A DNA stretch of 64,000 bases from Oceanobacillus iheyensis HTE831 (GCF_000011245.1 NC_004193.1:3078501-3142500), one strand, 5' to 3'. Positions 13,870-23,340 are shown, numbered from the stretch's first letter. Notes: generated by a model not told the origin, from the letters alone. Program-made: numbers and translations.

Positions 13870-16077
13870 CTACTTGATGTAGACCATTGCTTCTGAACTT
13901 TCATACGTTCCATCATCTAAGTATACCGTCACAATAGCTAAATATAATCCTTCTTTTCCTGCTTCTTTCGCCGTCAGTTCACCATTGTGTAGACCTTGAT
14001 CGATGTCTTTTTCTTCCAACAATCTTCGCTTATACACAAGGGTATCTGGATCATATAGATCAACTTCCAGCTTTCGAGCAGACTCTGTCATATATAGTTG
14101 ATATTGATATAAATCGTCAGAGAGCGCTTTTAGCGAGAACTCAAATCCAGCTGTTTTTGGTTGGTCTGCTTCTTTGTTTACGATAATGTACGGTAGTTGA
14201 TATGCTGCATCCCCTTCCTCTAAAGCAATCCAGCCTTGGTGAACCCCTTTTTCTAATTGCAGTCCCGTAACAGATGCTTCTATTGGAATTTCCTTCTTTT
14301 CAAAAGGTTCTAACTGAAAAGCCTTCGGTAACTTCCATGATATCCCTTTGTCTTTATATGGAATATCGAATCGATAAGACTGCGTTTCATCGGTCATATT
14401 CTCTATAATAAGCTGATGCTGAAACTCGTCACGGTAGTTGTCCACTTTACCAAACTGTAGCTGACCATTGTGAATTATCGTACTTGTATCAATAGCTTTG
14501 TTTACATCAATAACTCCCATGCCTTGTTCCGTTGAAGTTACTAGCTCCTCATCATTCATAAGTTGATCTGCAGATGTTTGGATCGCTCCAATAATTTGAT
14601 CATTTGTCCAATTTGGTTTCGCTTCCTTGATAACTGCTGCTGCTCCTGCCACGTGAGGGGTAGCCATACTCGTCCCATTCATAGCTTGATATCCACCTGG
14701 AACGGTACTCCAAATGTCAGTACCTGGCGCAATAATATCTGGTTTTATCTGCCAGTTAATTGTCACTGGCCCCCTTGAACTAAATGGTGCTACTTGAATT
14801 GGTTGATCTACACGTGTTGCATCAATGAAATAATGATTATTTTCCTCCACTTGTTGCTTTAACCATTCCCCATCTTCTTTGGAAATTGCTGCTACAGGGA
14901 TTTGGACAGGATCATCACGAAACTCTACAGATCCCTGGAAAGGACCAGCTTCATTATTATATATAAGAACTGCTTCTGCTCCTAATTCTTCCGCTTTCTT
15001 CGCTAATTGGTAAAAAGGTATCTTCCCTCGTTGTACAAGAGCTATTTTTCCAGAAAGAGAACCGATTGCTTCCTCATCTATTGAGGTAATATTATAATCT
15101 TTTTCCAAATCCCATTCCGGGGAACCAAGCATCTCTAACAACGGAATTGATTTACCTTCAAACGAATCATTTAATACCGGAACGGTTGAAGGAGTGGTTG
15201 AAGCACCCACAGAAAAGGCTTTGTTTGCTGTAGCAGGTGAACCTACAGTCCATGCATCAGGACCACTATTTCCATTCGCAATTACTACGAATATTCCTAA
15301 TTCAGCAGCACGATTTACCGCTTGACTCGTTGGATAGTCTGGAACATTGACATTGTTACCTAATGAAAGATTAATAATATCTACTTCATCTTCAATCGCT
15401 TTTTCCATGGCAGCTAATACTTGCACGGAAGTCCCTGCCCCACCTGGGCCAAGAGCACGATATGCATATATTTCTGCATCAGGAGCCATGCCCTTTAAAT
15501 CACCGTTTGCAGCGATTATACCTGCTACATGAGTTCCATGAGATGTAGGTACTCCTTGTTCAGGCTGTGTCTCCATAGGATCTTCATCAAGGTCTACTAA
15601 ATCATATCCGTTCATATAATTCGCTTGTAAATCTGGATGATCATAATCAATTCCCGTGTCGATGACCCCTACTTTTACACCTTTGCCTGTGTAAGAAGTA
15701 TGATTCCACGAATACGGTTCTAACTCTGTAATTGACGGTTGTAATTCCGATAATACTGAAGTTTTCGTAGTTGGTATAGCTTGATATTGTTGTACGGAAT
15801 GGATACCTTTAATGAATTCTAAGGATTCCATTTTCTGAAGTTGTTCCGGGGAACCTCGCAGGGCAATTCCATTAAAAATCGTATCATACACTGAAATTAC
15901 TTCAATAAAAGGATGGTAATCTTTAATATATTCAACTTGTTCATGTGGATCACCTTCCACTTCAATAATAATGGATTCCTTCTGATTATATTCTGCAAAT
16001 GTTGTTAATTGTGGATAACTAAATATCAATAATAAAATTATATAAAGAAATATGGGGATAAGTTTTCCGATATGCAT
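13870..16077 (-). CDS. Secreted subtilisin-like serine protease (Vpr-like, S8)
   Basis: This 735-residue preproenzyme has a signal peptide (residues 1-28) and an I9-type propeptide (about 35-100). The S8 catalytic domain has D140 (VGVIDTGIDYDHPD), H180 (SHGTHVAGI), oxyanion N270 (IANGNSGPD) and S470 (MNGTSMATPHVAGA). A protease-associated domain is inserted at about 305-425 (KIALVQRGKIPFYQLAKKA). After the catalytic domain comes a beta-rich tail of about 200 residues. The layout matches B. subtilis Vpr, though it is shorter at the C-terminus. It is exported and probably scavenges external protein. The ATG at 16077 follows AAGGTGGTG. In B. subtilis, vpr is elsewhere, so this position next to upp is a local difference. 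Confidence 0.9.
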   Translation of the reverse strand: MHIGKLIPIFLYIILLLIFSYPQLTTFAEYNQKESIIIEVEGDPHEQVEYIKDYHPFIEVISVYDTIFNGIALRGSPEQLQKMESLEFIKGIHSVQQYQAIPTTKTSVLSELQPSITELEPYSWNHTSYTGKGVKVGVIDTGIDYDHPDLQANYMNGYDLVDLDEDPMETQPEQGVPTSHGTHVAGIIAANGDLKGMAPDAEIYAYRALGPGGAGTSVQVLAAMEKAIEDEVDIINLSLGNNVNVPDYPTSQAVNRAAELGIFVVIANGNSGPDAWTVGSPATANKAFSVGASTTPSTVPVLNDSFEGKSIPLLEMLGSPEWDLEKDYNITSIDEEAIGSLSGKIALVQRGKIPFYQLAKKAEELGAEAVLIYNNEAGPFQGSVEFRDDPVQIPVAAISKEDGEWLKQQVEENNHYFIDATRVDQPIQVAPFSSRGPVTINWQIKPDIIAPGTDIWSTVPGGYQAMNGTSMATPHVAGAAAVIKEAKPNWTNDQIIGAIQTSADQLMNDEELVTSTEQGMGVIDVNKAIDTSTIIHNGQLQFGKVDNYRDEFQHQLIIENMTDETQSYRFDIPYKDKGISWKLPKAFQLEPFEKKEIPIEASVTGLQLEKGVHQGWIALEEGDAAYQLPYIIVNKEADQPKTAGFEFSLKALSDDLYQYQLYMTESARKLEVDLYDPDTLVYKRRLLEEKDIDQGLHNGELTAKEAGKEGLYLAIVTVYLDDGTYESSEAMVYIK

Positions 16078-16186
16078 CCGAGCACCACCTTATTTCCATA
16101 GCTTTTGAAGTTTTTGCTGTATTTATACGGATGAACTTATCTAATTTATTTTCATTAATATTCATATTAATTTTCTTACATAAAAA

Positions 16187-16264
16187 CGGTTAACTCCCTT
16201 GAGCAATCAATTACTTTTAGAGAAAAGATTCTCATGTAAATTGCTATACCAAAGGAATTAACCG
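16187..16264 (-). terminator. Large structured terminator after upp
   Basis: Outer arms 16187-16201 and 16250-16264 form a 15-bp stem in which both irregular pairs are G-U wobbles only on the minus-strand RNA. Inside is a smaller hairpin GAGAATCTTTTCTC and a second pairing AGCAAT/ATTGCT. The minus strand continues with TTTTT. It begins 31 bases after the upp stop. Confidence 0.65.
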
Positions 16265-16294
16265 TAATTTAAATGAAATTATCAATTTGTTTCT

Positions 16295-16924
16295 TTATTT
16301 TGTACCGAATAAGCGATCTCCGGCATCTCCAAGACCAGGAATAATGTAACCATGATCATCTAGACGTTCATCCATAGCCGCTAAATAAATATCCACATCT
16401 GGATGTGCTTCTTTCACTACTTCAACACCTTCTGGAGCAGCGATTAAACACATGAGACGAATATTTTTAGCACCTCGTTTTTTGATTGCTGCAATGGCAT
16501 CATTTGCAGAACCACCTGTTGCTAACATTGGATCAATCACAATGATTTCACGTTCTTCAATATCGTTTGGAAGTTTGACATAATACTCCACAGGTTTGAA
16601 TGTTTCTGGATCACGATATAGACCAACATGTCCAACTTTTGCAGCCGGGATTAACTTACGAACACCATCTACCATCCCAAGTCCCGCACGCAAAATAGGA
16701 ACTAATCCTAACTTTTTCCCAGCAAGTACTTTTGAAGGCGCCGTAGTTACTGGAGTATCGACATTGACTTCTTTCACGGGAAGATCACGTGTAATTTCAA
16801 AAGCCATCAACATCGCAACTTCATCAACAAGTTCACGAAATTCTTTTGTTCCCGTGTTTTTGTCACGTATGTACGTTAATTTATGTTGAATTAACGGATG
16901 ATCAAATACAAATACATTACCCAT
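16295..16924 (-). CDS. upp: Uracil phosphoribosyltransferase Upp
   Basis: This 209-residue cytoplasmic enzyme makes UMP from uracil and phosphoribosyl pyrophosphate in pyrimidine salvage. The PRPP-binding loop [16 protein letters not shown] and the uracil-site segment [15 protein letters not shown] at the C-terminus are intact, and the length is normal for the family. The ATG at 16924 has AGGAGTG nearby. It follows glyA as in B. subtilis but is separated from it by a terminator and a partial interspersed repeat. Confidence 0.97.
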   Translation of the reverse strand: MGNVFVFDHPLIQHKLTYIRDKNTGTKEFRELVDEVAMLMAFEITRDLPVKEVNVDTPVTTAPSKVLAGKKLGLVPILRAGLGMVDGVRKLIPAAKVGHVGLYRDPETFKPVEYYVKLPNDIEEREIIVIDPMLATGGSANDAIAAIKKRGAKNIRLMCLIAAPEGVEVVKEAHPDVDIYLAAMDERLDDHGYIIPGLGDAGDRLFGTK

Positions 16925-17067
16925 CTTAAGATCACTCCTTATATTAAAAGATATATCTTTAAAATTGTACTGAAAATCTCCTCTGCTTTCAAGTATTGTT
17001 ATTAAGTTGGTAAGTCTTTACAAATTTTTGATTTTAATGACAATTATTCATTTCATCAAGGGCACGT

Positions 17068-17150
17068 TGTTTGATTTCCATTGCAGACAGACGCTTTTTA
17101 GCAGGCACGGCCTCAGCTAACTTGAAAAGAAGAGCACTTTTCAATCTTCT
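17068..17150. repeat. Interspersed repeat family M, partial copy
   Basis: The run from TGTTTGATTTCCATTGCAGA through GCAGGCACGGCCTCAGCTAA to GCACTTTTCAA matches one half of the longer elements at 23436-23577 and 26675-26815. The other terminal half is missing. It lies between upp and the glyA terminator. Confidence 0.75.
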
Positions 17151-17158
17151 CATTAAGT

Positions 17159-17210
17159 AAAAAAACGAACAATAGTGGATAATGTAGTATCATCCAATTA
17201 TTGTTCGTTT
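17159..17210 (-). terminator. Terminator after glyA
   Basis: The minus strand pairs ACGAACAATA and its partner TATTGTTCGT, extended by TGGAT/ATCCA with a small bulge, and ends in TTTTTTT. It begins 8 bases after the glyA stop. Confidence 0.9.
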
Positions 17211-17217
17211 CTATTAT

Positions 17218-18456
17218 TTAAGCATATAGCGTGAATTTTTCTGTAAGTGCTTGTACACGTTGTGCTGCTTCTTTTAACTTCGCTTCATCTTCATGGTGTT
17301 TTAACGTTAAAGAAATAATAGAAGCAATTTCTTTCATTTCTTCTTCACCAAATCCACGTGTAGTTACTGCAGCAGTACCAATACGGATACCACTTGTTAC
17401 AAAAGGACTTTCTTGATCAAAAGGAATCGTGTTTTTATTCGTTGTAATACCGATATCATCTAGTGCTTTTTCAGCTACTTTTCCGGTTAATTGTAATGGA
17501 GTAACATCTAATAATAGTAGATGGTTATCTGTACCTCCAGATACAATACGAATTCCTTCTTTATTGAGAGCTTCCCCTAGTAATTTTGCATTTGCAACAA
17601 TTTGCTTTGAATATGCTTTAAAGTCATCTGACAATGCTTCTTTAAAGGATACAGCTTTTGCAGCAATAACATGCATTAACGGTCCACCTTGGATTCCAGG
17701 GAAAATCGCTTTATCTACTTTTTTGGCAAATTCTTCTTTACAAAGAATCATACCACCACGAGGTCCGCGCAATGTTTTATGGGTTGTAGTAGTAACAAAA
17801 TCTGCATGAGGAACTGGATTTTCATGTTCACCAGTAGCAACTAAACCAGCAATATGTGCCATATCTACCATTAGATATGCATCTACTGCATCAGCAATTT
17901 CACGGAATTTAGCAAAATTAATAGAACGGGAGTATGCACTTGCTCCAGCCACGATTAATTTAGGTTTTACTTCCTTTGCTTTTTCCAATACAGCATCATA
18001 ATCAAGTTGTTCTGTCTCTTTGTCTACACCATAGTCAACAAAATTATACAATTGACCGCTAAAGTTCACTGGGCTACCATGAGTTAAATGTCCACCATGA
18101 TTTAGATTCATACCTAGTACCGTATCACCAGGCTCAAGTACCGCAGAATAAACTGCCATATTTGCTTGTGCTCCTGAATGAGGTTGTACATTTGCGTGAT
18201 CAGCACCAAATAATTCTTTCGCACGATCACGAGCAAGATTTTCCACTACATCAACATGCTCACAACCACCATAATAACGCTTGCCTGGATAACCTTCTGC
18301 ATATTTATTGGTAAGAATAGATCCCATCGCATCCATTACTGCTTTTGTTACAAAATTTTCGGATGCAATTAACTCAATCTTATCTTGCTGGCGATTTTTT
18401 TCGGCTTGCATTGCTTCAAACACTTCGGTATCTGCTTGTTTCACAAATTCCATCAT
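17218..18456 (-). CDS. glyA: Serine hydroxymethyltransferase GlyA
   Basis: This 412-residue enzyme converts serine and tetrahydrofolate to glycine and methylene-tetrahydrofolate. The pyridoxal-phosphate lysine is in [15 protein letters not shown], and ELIASENF and [15 protein letters not shown] of the active site are intact. Two consecutive ATGs are possible; the first (18456) is better spaced from AGGGGG. It is 63 bases downstream of ywlG, as in B. subtilis, and is closed by a strong terminator. Confidence 0.98.
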   Translation of the reverse strand: MMEFVKQADTEVFEAMQAEKNRQQDKIELIASENFVTKAVMDAMGSILTNKYAEGYPGKRYYGGCEHVDVVENLARDRAKELFGADHANVQPHSGAQANMAVYSAVLEPGDTVLGMNLNHGGHLTHGSPVNFSGQLYNFVDYGVDKETEQLDYDAVLEKAKEVKPKLIVAGASAYSRSINFAKFREIADAVDAYLMVDMAHIAGLVATGEHENPVPHADFVTTTTHKTLRGPRGGMILCKEEFAKKVDKAIFPGIQGGPLMHVIAAKAVSFKEALSDDFKAYSKQIVANAKLLGEALNKEGIRIVSGGTDNHLLLLDVTPLQLTGKVAEKALDDIGITTNKNTIPFDQESPFVTSGIRIGTAAVTTRGFGEEEMKEIASIISLTLKHHEDEAKLKEAAQRVQALTEKFTLYA

Positions 18457-18519
18457 TGGTATAGCCCCCTATGTAATAAGATTTTAAATATTTACTGATG
18501 AAGATGGTAGTTATAATGA

Positions 18520-19065
18520 CTACTTGCCATAGTAAGCTCTACTTCCCCCTACTAGCTTTGGACGCGTACGAGCAGCTCTTACACGAGCATAATTAATAAA
18601 TCGTTGTTTGAATTTAAGTGGTACAGCTACATGTTTTAAATGCATACCAATCATCGTTTCTCCAATATCCATTCCTGCTTCGGCTGTGATTTTCTCTACA
18701 ACAACAGGATCAATCATATGTTGATAAGCATAGGCAGCCATCGCTCCACCAGCTTCCCTGACAGGTATAGCAGTAACTTCTGGTAAGGAATAAGTTGTTG
18801 CTATTGTCCTCTCTACAACAATTGCACGGTTTAGGTGTTCACAACATTGAAATGCTAGATTTATGCCTGTAGCATTTTGTAAAGATTGAAGCTGTTGATA
18901 AATGGTAGAAGCAATTTCTTCACTTCCAGCTGTTCCAATGGGCTGACCAGCAACTTCACTCGTTGAACAGCCAACAACAAAAATATCATTTTCTCGTAGA
19001 ATTCTAGCATCTGTCCATTCTTTGACAATACACTTTAAATCTTGTGCAAGTCTATCATTTGTCAT
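18520..19065 (-). CDS. ywlG: YwlG family protein (DUF436, UPF0340)
   Basis: This 181-residue protein belongs to the conserved YwlG/UPF0340 family of unknown function. Visible signatures are VGCSTSEVAGQPIGTAGS near the N-terminus and MIGMHLKHVAVPLKF towards the C-terminus. I start it at the ATG at 19065, which has AGGTGA seven bases upstream; an upstream in-frame ATG at 19152 adds 29 residues that do not look like the family. It precedes glyA, as in B. subtilis. Confidence 0.9.
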   Translation of the reverse strand: MTNDRLAQDLKCIVKEWTDARILRENDIFVVGCSTSEVAGQPIGTAGSEEIASTIYQQLQSLQNATGINLAFQCCEHLNRAIVVERTIATTYSLPEVTAIPVREAGGAMAAYAYQHMIDPVVVEKITAEAGMDIGETMIGMHLKHVAVPLKFKQRFINYARVRAARTRPKLVGGSRAYYGK

Positions 19066-19317
19066 TATTCTTTCACCTAGTTTCTTAAAAAGTAAAAAAA
19101 CGTTTGACCCATCAGTAAAAATCAGTTTACATCTAACTAAAGCGCACAGCAATTTTTAAACTTCAGACTTCTTCTATGATAAAGTGAGACTTCATCGGAT
19201 CCTTATTCCAATAAAAAACACTATTAAATAAAGTTTTTACATTGCTTCACTGACGTTTATACGTTGTAAAACGGGTGCTTGCGCCTTCATTATAAGCATA
19301 CCATGATTTTTGTTAAT

Positions 19318-20718
19318 TTACGAAACTTCTTTATTCCTATTTTTTTCAGAAGTAGATTCACTTTTTTCAAGAAAAGATTGTTCCTGCTCTGCCTTAAAAG
19401 GCTCAACATTGCTTTCTTCCTCTTGTTTTCTTACCTTAAATTGGTTAATTTGTGATTTTAAATTAGTTGCATGTTGTTCCATTTCATAAGCTAATTGATC
19501 GACTTGCTCCATTGTTATTACTTGTTCTTGAATAGCAGCGTTAACTTCCTCTGTTCCTGCTGATGTTTCTTCTGCAATAGCCGCAACTTCTTGTGATTGC
19601 TGTACAGTATCTTGAATAGAATGAAGTTGCTGATCTACTAACTGATGAATCGTTTCAATTTCATTCGCAACATCGGTGATGGAATCAGCCATCTCTTCAA
19701 TTGTGCGGTTTGTTCCTTCTCCTTGTTTTGCTTCTTCCTTTGCATACTGCACATTTTCATTTATTTTTTCAACAACTTGAGTAACATCATGCTGTATCGC
19801 TCCAATTAATTCCGATATCTGCTGCACTGCTTGGGCACTTTGATCAGCAAGTTTACGAATTTCCTCAGCAACAACAGCAAAACCTTTTCCATGTTCACCA
19901 GCCCGTGCTGCTTCTATTGATGCATTTAAAGCTAGAAGATTCGTCTGTTCCGCAATTTCTCCGACTAACGTAATGATTGTTTCCACTTGTTTTGCATTCT
20001 GCTTTAAATGATTAACATCTTTAAGTGATAATTCTTGTTCATTTGTCAATTTTTGAATACCAGCTACTAACTGTCCAACAACGCGTTGGCCTTCCTGTAA
20101 GGTAACAAGCATTGATTTCGATTTATCTGTAGACTGTTCTGCTTTTCCTTGTACTTTTCGAGCTAAATCTGTAGCTAATTCAACCGAAGCAGCCGTTTGT
20201 TGGGTAGCTTCTGAAGAGCTCTCTGCACCATTTGAAATATCAACGATAGAGTGACCAATCGCTGTAGAATGTTGAGATGCTTTATGAGATGCATTCTTTA
20301 ATTGAACTACCGTCTCATTCGTTTTTTCAAAATGTGTATCAATATTATGTACCATGCGGTTCAGATTTAGCAGCATACCATTGACTGCTAAAGAAAGAGA
20401 ACGAATTTCATCGTCCGAGCGTGGTATATGCACGTGTTGATCCAAATTCCCTAGAGAAGCTTCCGTTGCAACTTTTTCTAGATTTTCCATTGGCTTCGTA
20501 ATCCATTTAGCCGCAAAAAATGCGAGTAATCCTGACCAAAAGATTCCTAATAGTAATATGATTGTCAAGTACAACTCATCGGAAACACTCCAAAATTGCT
20601 GTACATAGTCATTTACAACATAAATAAATAGCGCGCTAAATCCATAAGTAATCATTGCTAATACAGTTATTAAAACAACAAGCTTCAAGCGTAGACTGAA
20701 CCGATACTTTTTCTTCAT
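19318..20718 (-). CDS. Methyl-accepting chemotaxis protein with minimal sensor region
   Basis: This 466-residue transducer has two membrane helices (about 12-33 and 46-66) separated by only about a dozen residues, so it lacks a conventional extracellular ligand domain. A HAMP segment ([20 protein letters not shown]) follows, then a long signalling coiled coil with the hairpin tip [20 protein letters not shown]. The C-terminus is a charged tail. The start at 20718 is set by AGGAGG five bases upstream, which itself lies at the ywlE stop, so the two genes are probably co-translated. B. subtilis has rpiB (ywlF) at this place. The stimulus is unknown; an intramembrane or cytoplasmic signal is plausible. 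Confidence 0.92.
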   Translation of the reverse strand: MKKKYRFSLRLKLVVLITVLAMITYGFSALFIYVVNDYVQQFWSVSDELYLTIILLLGIFWSGLLAFFAAKWITKPMENLEKVATEASLGNLDQHVHIPRSDDEIRSLSLAVNGMLLNLNRMVHNIDTHFEKTNETVVQLKNASHKASQHSTAIGHSIVDISNGAESSSEATQQTAASVELATDLARKVQGKAEQSTDKSKSMLVTLQEGQRVVGQLVAGIQKLTNEQELSLKDVNHLKQNAKQVETIITLVGEIAEQTNLLALNASIEAARAGEHGKGFAVVAEEIRKLADQSAQAVQQISELIGAIQHDVTQVVEKINENVQYAKEEAKQGEGTNRTIEEMADSITDVANEIETIHQLVDQQLHSIQDTVQQSQEVAAIAEETSAGTEEVNAAIQEQVITMEQVDQLAYEMEQHATNLKSQINQFKVRKQEEESNVEPFKAEQEQSFLEKSESTSEKNRNKEVS

Positions 20719-20732
20719 AATTTCCTCCTGCA

Positions 20733-21335
20733 TTACGTATGTTTTTGAACAAAAAGGTCTATGCAGTCTTCAATTTCTTTCATCGTATTACGATATTGAT
20801 CTAATCCACCTCCAAATGGATCAGAAATATCATAATTGATTAGTTTGGATTCCAAACGCTGTATTTCATTAATTTCTGTCTGAAATTCCTTTGAAACTGA
20901 TTGATGCAGCTGAAAGTTGTTCATCATATGTTGATGCTTCTGAATAAATAAAGCACGCTTTTCTTCTAAATCAGCATAGGCCTTTTGTATCTGTCCCCAT
21001 ATTTCTTTATCGGCTTCTGAAACATATTCTTTAAGGGTAAAATACTTGCTTTGTTGCTCTGGGAATTGAATAATTAACGATTGTTTATGTGAAGTAGTCA
21101 TCGTAAGGACGATATCTGCCCACTCTAATAACTCTTCATTTACAGATTGAGAATAATGGTGCATGTCAATGCCTTTTTCAGATAATGCCTGCATGGTATG
21201 GTTTGACGCAGGGCTTCGATCCATTGCTGCCGTTCCTGCAGATTTCACATTGAAGGCTGGCATCTTACTTTTTAACAACCCCTCTGCCATTGGACTTCGG
21301 CAAGTATTTCCTGTGCATATAAATAAAACATTCAT
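20733..21335 (-). CDS. ywlE: Protein-arginine phosphatase YwlE-like, with an internal insertion
   Basis: This 200-residue protein belongs to the low-molecular-weight phosphatase family. The P-loop CTGNTCRSP places C7, T11 and R13; threonine at position 11 is the residue that in B. subtilis YwlE favours phosphoarginine over phosphotyrosine. The general-acid aspartate is D172 in SDPFGGG. Ordinary YwlE proteins are about 150 residues. Here roughly 58 extra residues, charged and predicted helical, lie between LKEYV (105) and the acid loop. The gene keeps the ywlE position and is followed directly by the chemoreceptor gene. Activity on phosphoarginine is inferred from the motif; the effect of the insertion is unknown. 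Confidence 0.85.
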   Translation of the reverse strand: MNVLFICTGNTCRSPMAEGLLKSKMPAFNVKSAGTAAMDRSPASNHTMQALSEKGIDMHHYSQSVNEELLEWADIVLTMTTSHKQSLIIQFPEQQSKYFTLKEYVSEADKEIWGQIQKAYADLEEKRALFIQKHQHMMNNFQLHQSVSKEFQTEINEIQRLESKLINYDISDPFGGGLDQYRNTMKEIEDCIDLFVQKHT

Positions 21336-21433
21336 AATTAACCCTCCACTTATTTTTAAAACAATAATATATTATATGATGTATGTACACATTCACCTTA
21401 ATTTTCTTATATAGCCATTATAACCTACCAAAA

Positions 21434-21481
21434 AAGAACTATAAATGAGTTAACATTTTTAATAACTCATTTATAGTTCTT
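21434..21481 (-). terminator. Terminator-like 19-bp perfect hairpin
   Basis: AAGAACTATAAATGAGTTA pairs perfectly with its complement around a 10-base loop, and the minus strand continues TTTTTT. It is directed against minus-strand transcription, but no gene ends just upstream of it; the lipoprotein gene has its own terminator 400 bases before. Confidence 0.8.
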
Positions 21482-21885
21482 CCTCCGTGCGATTATTCTA
21501 TTTCGAATATGGTTTTCTACCTGTGTAGATTCATTATACAGTGTATTAATGTCGAGCTCATGACATTTTTACAGGTGTTTGTTTATCGATTATTTTATGG
21601 AACAAGTAGAAAAGCATTGAGACTGGTATCTATTTTTATCCTCATGTTAATTGTTAATACTCCATTTATTCCAGTCAAAACAATGTTAGATAAGGATCAT
21701 ATAACAAAATTCTTAATTGTAAACTAAAATTTTCGCACCTAGAAATTTAGGTGCAAGCCTGTAGTGATTAGCCATTGGTGTAATTTCCGATGTATTAGAT
21801 GTTAAGTTGTAACAAAAATATTAATAATTTTTAATACAATTAAGCGGTTTTACTAAACAGGAAAATTTATTCATAATAAAAATAA
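21482..21885. other. Gap with no convincing gene
   Basis: A 72-codon plus-strand frame (21509-21727) is hydrophobic but has no ribosome site and no recognisable family. A small hairpin, GCACCTA/TAGGTGC at 21736-21755, lies beyond it. With a strong terminator at one end, the region may be the remains of a lost gene, perhaps at the place of rpiB, but I cannot show this. Confidence 0.4.
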
Positions 21886-21911
21886 GAACACGGATATTAT
21901 TATCCATGTTC
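21886..21911 (-). terminator. Terminator after the lipoprotein gene
   Basis: GAACATGGATA and TATCCGTGTTC (minus strand) pair around ATAA with one G-U wobble, followed by TTATTTTTATT. The stop codon of the lipoprotein lies inside the first arm. Confidence 0.8.
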
Positions 21912-22212
21912 AAAATACTTTTGAATATTTATTTGGTAAATCTTTTTCTTCGTGAGATTCGCCAGGAGGAATCTCATCGTCTCCCGGGTCAATCTCGTCT
22001 TTTGGAATAGGATTCTTAGGCAATTCAGTTTCTCCTTCTGGTGGAGGATCTTCTTCACTTTCAGGTGAACTCTCATCTTCAGGGGAATTTTCTTTATTAG
22101 ATGGATCATATTCTTCTGGAAGTTCCACATCACCATTGCCACATCCAATAACACCCACAAGAATAATAAAGCTAATTAAGACGAGATATAATCTTTTAAA
22201 GGATACTGACAT
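21910..22212 (-). CDS. Small acidic, proline-rich lipoprotein
   Basis: This 100-residue protein has a hydrophobic leader ending in the lipobox VIGC (Cys at 24), so it should be lipid-anchored on the outer face of the membrane. The mature part is low-complexity, rich in Glu, Asp, Pro and Ser (for example SSPESEEDPPPEGETE), with no recognised domain. It follows the secreted protease by 26 bases on the same strand with a ribosome site (AAGGAAGGAGCTT), suggesting co-expression. I do not recognise a family; the acidic tail could bind cations or act as a spacer. Confidence 0.75.
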   Translation of the reverse strand: MSVSFKRLYLVLISFIILVGVIGCGNGDVELPEEYDPSNKENSPEDESSPESEEDPPPEGETELPKNPIPKDEIDPGDDEIPPGESHEEKDLPNKYSKVF

Positions 22213-22238
22213 TCATAAGCTCCTTCCTTTATTTTAAT

Positions 22239-23210
22239 CTATCTATCTTCCATACCCTCAAACAAGTCACGATAATCTGAAGTAAATGGTCTAGCATATA
22301 GAGTACCTCGCGGGTCAGATCTCCTAGAAGTTACAGCAAATATCTGCCCTAAATTCTCACTAGACATAGTTCTAAACCATGCTCCACCACTCGCTCCACC
22401 AGTAAATCCACAAGAAATTTGTGCATCATTACTTAAGAATCTTTTAGAAGTATCTCCATAACAAGAATATGGGATATCTCCGGGGTAAGGATCTGCTGCT
22501 GGATAACCAGTAACACGCACGTCAGATTGATTCTGACTATAATTGAAACTTAACCCATTACCTCCGACGACATTAACGAGATTTCTTCCATCATTCTGAA
22601 ATACTGTTAGAAATGCTTGATCATAGTCATAATTACCATTGTCCGTCCAGCCTCTAAAAGTAACTTTCCAATTTACATTCCATCTTCCGTATGGCGCGTT
22701 CCCTTCATAATATGCTGGTACAAATACGATATTCGTGTAAAAATCTCCACCGCTACCTTCATGCATACAGTGGCCAGCAGTAGATACTAGATTCTTATTT
22801 GGATTGTTGACTGCTGAAGCTGAACAAACATAATTATTTCCATCATTCGGATTGTAAAAGAATAGCTTTCCTGTAGTACTAGGAACAACTGCATTTGGGC
22901 TGAAGTCTAATGCATTATTATACTTGGGACTAGCAGGTTCTGTGTTGTAGGATTTTTCGCTTGTTTGGATCTTATTTGCTTCTTCTGAGTTTGTTAGGCT
23001 TTTTGACTCCGTAGCATCGAAATGCTTATCCATTGGAATTGCATTTTCCATTTTTTCTTTTGTCCAATATTCCTCTGAGTTATCAAACATTTGATACTTT
23101 GTATCTTCTTGTTCTGAAATAATCTCAGCTTCATTAGCCATAACAGAAGGTGTAATTATTAGAAACGTAATGAAGGCAATAAATACTGATAATAAATTCT
23201 TTCTACTCAT
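22239..23210 (-). CDS. Secreted trypsin-like serine protease (V8/glutamyl-endopeptidase type)
   Basis: This 323-residue preproenzyme has a signal peptide ending near A25, a polar propeptide of about 75 residues, and a chymotrypsin-fold domain. The catalytic triad is H147 (VSTAGHCMH), D195 or D197 (NYDYDQAF) and S274 (GFTGGASGGAWF). Cysteines 129, 148, 250 and 267 could form two disulfides. The pattern fits the S1B group that includes V8 protease and Bacillus Mpr, but specificity for Glu is not established by what I can see. It is an insertion relative to the B. subtilis order between ywlD and ywlE, so it looks accessory. Its leader contains an orphan Shine-Dalgarno sequence and a CodY-like site. 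Confidence 0.88.
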   Translation of the reverse strand: MSRKNLLSVFIAFITFLIITPSVMANEAEIISEQEDTKYQMFDNSEEYWTKEKMENAIPMDKHFDATESKSLTNSEEANKIQTSEKSYNTEPASPKYNNALDFSPNAVVPSTTGKLFFYNPNDGNNYVCSASAVNNPNKNLVSTAGHCMHEGSGGDFYTNIVFVPAYYEGNAPYGRWNVNWKVTFRGWTDNGNYDYDQAFLTVFQNDGRNLVNVVGGNGLSFNYSQNQSDVRVTGYPAADPYPGDIPYSCYGDTSKRFLSNDAQISCGFTGGASGGAWFRTMSSENLGQIFAVTSRRSDPRGTLYARPFTSDYRDLFEGMEDR

Positions 23211-23270
23211 ACAATCAATCCTCTCTAGTTTTTTATTAAGTGATTCATGATGTAATTTCGATAAGAATAT

Positions 23271-23279
23271 TCACCTCCT
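23271..23279 (-). promoter_or_regulatory. Orphan strong Shine-Dalgarno sequence in protease leader
   Basis: The minus strand reads AGGAGGTGA, a near-perfect ribosome-binding sequence, but no ATG, GTG or TTG lies at usable distance after it. The protease starts 60 bases further on with its own AGAGAGG. This resembles the 5' mRNA-stabilising STAB-SD elements of Bacillus extracellular proteins. Confidence 0.6.
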
Positions 23280-23340
23280 AATTTGTAATAAATACAACTC
23301 ATTTGTAACATATTAGAAAGTGAATATCTATAATTTTGTA

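Noticed and set aside
21509..21727. Plus-strand 72-codon hydrophobic frame
   Set aside because: No ribosome site, no promoter and no recognisable family; treated as possible gene debris.
21900..22160. Minus-strand 86-codon frame overlapping the lipoprotein gene
   Set aside because: It is another frame of the same low-complexity stretch; the lipoprotein frame has the lipobox and ribosome site.
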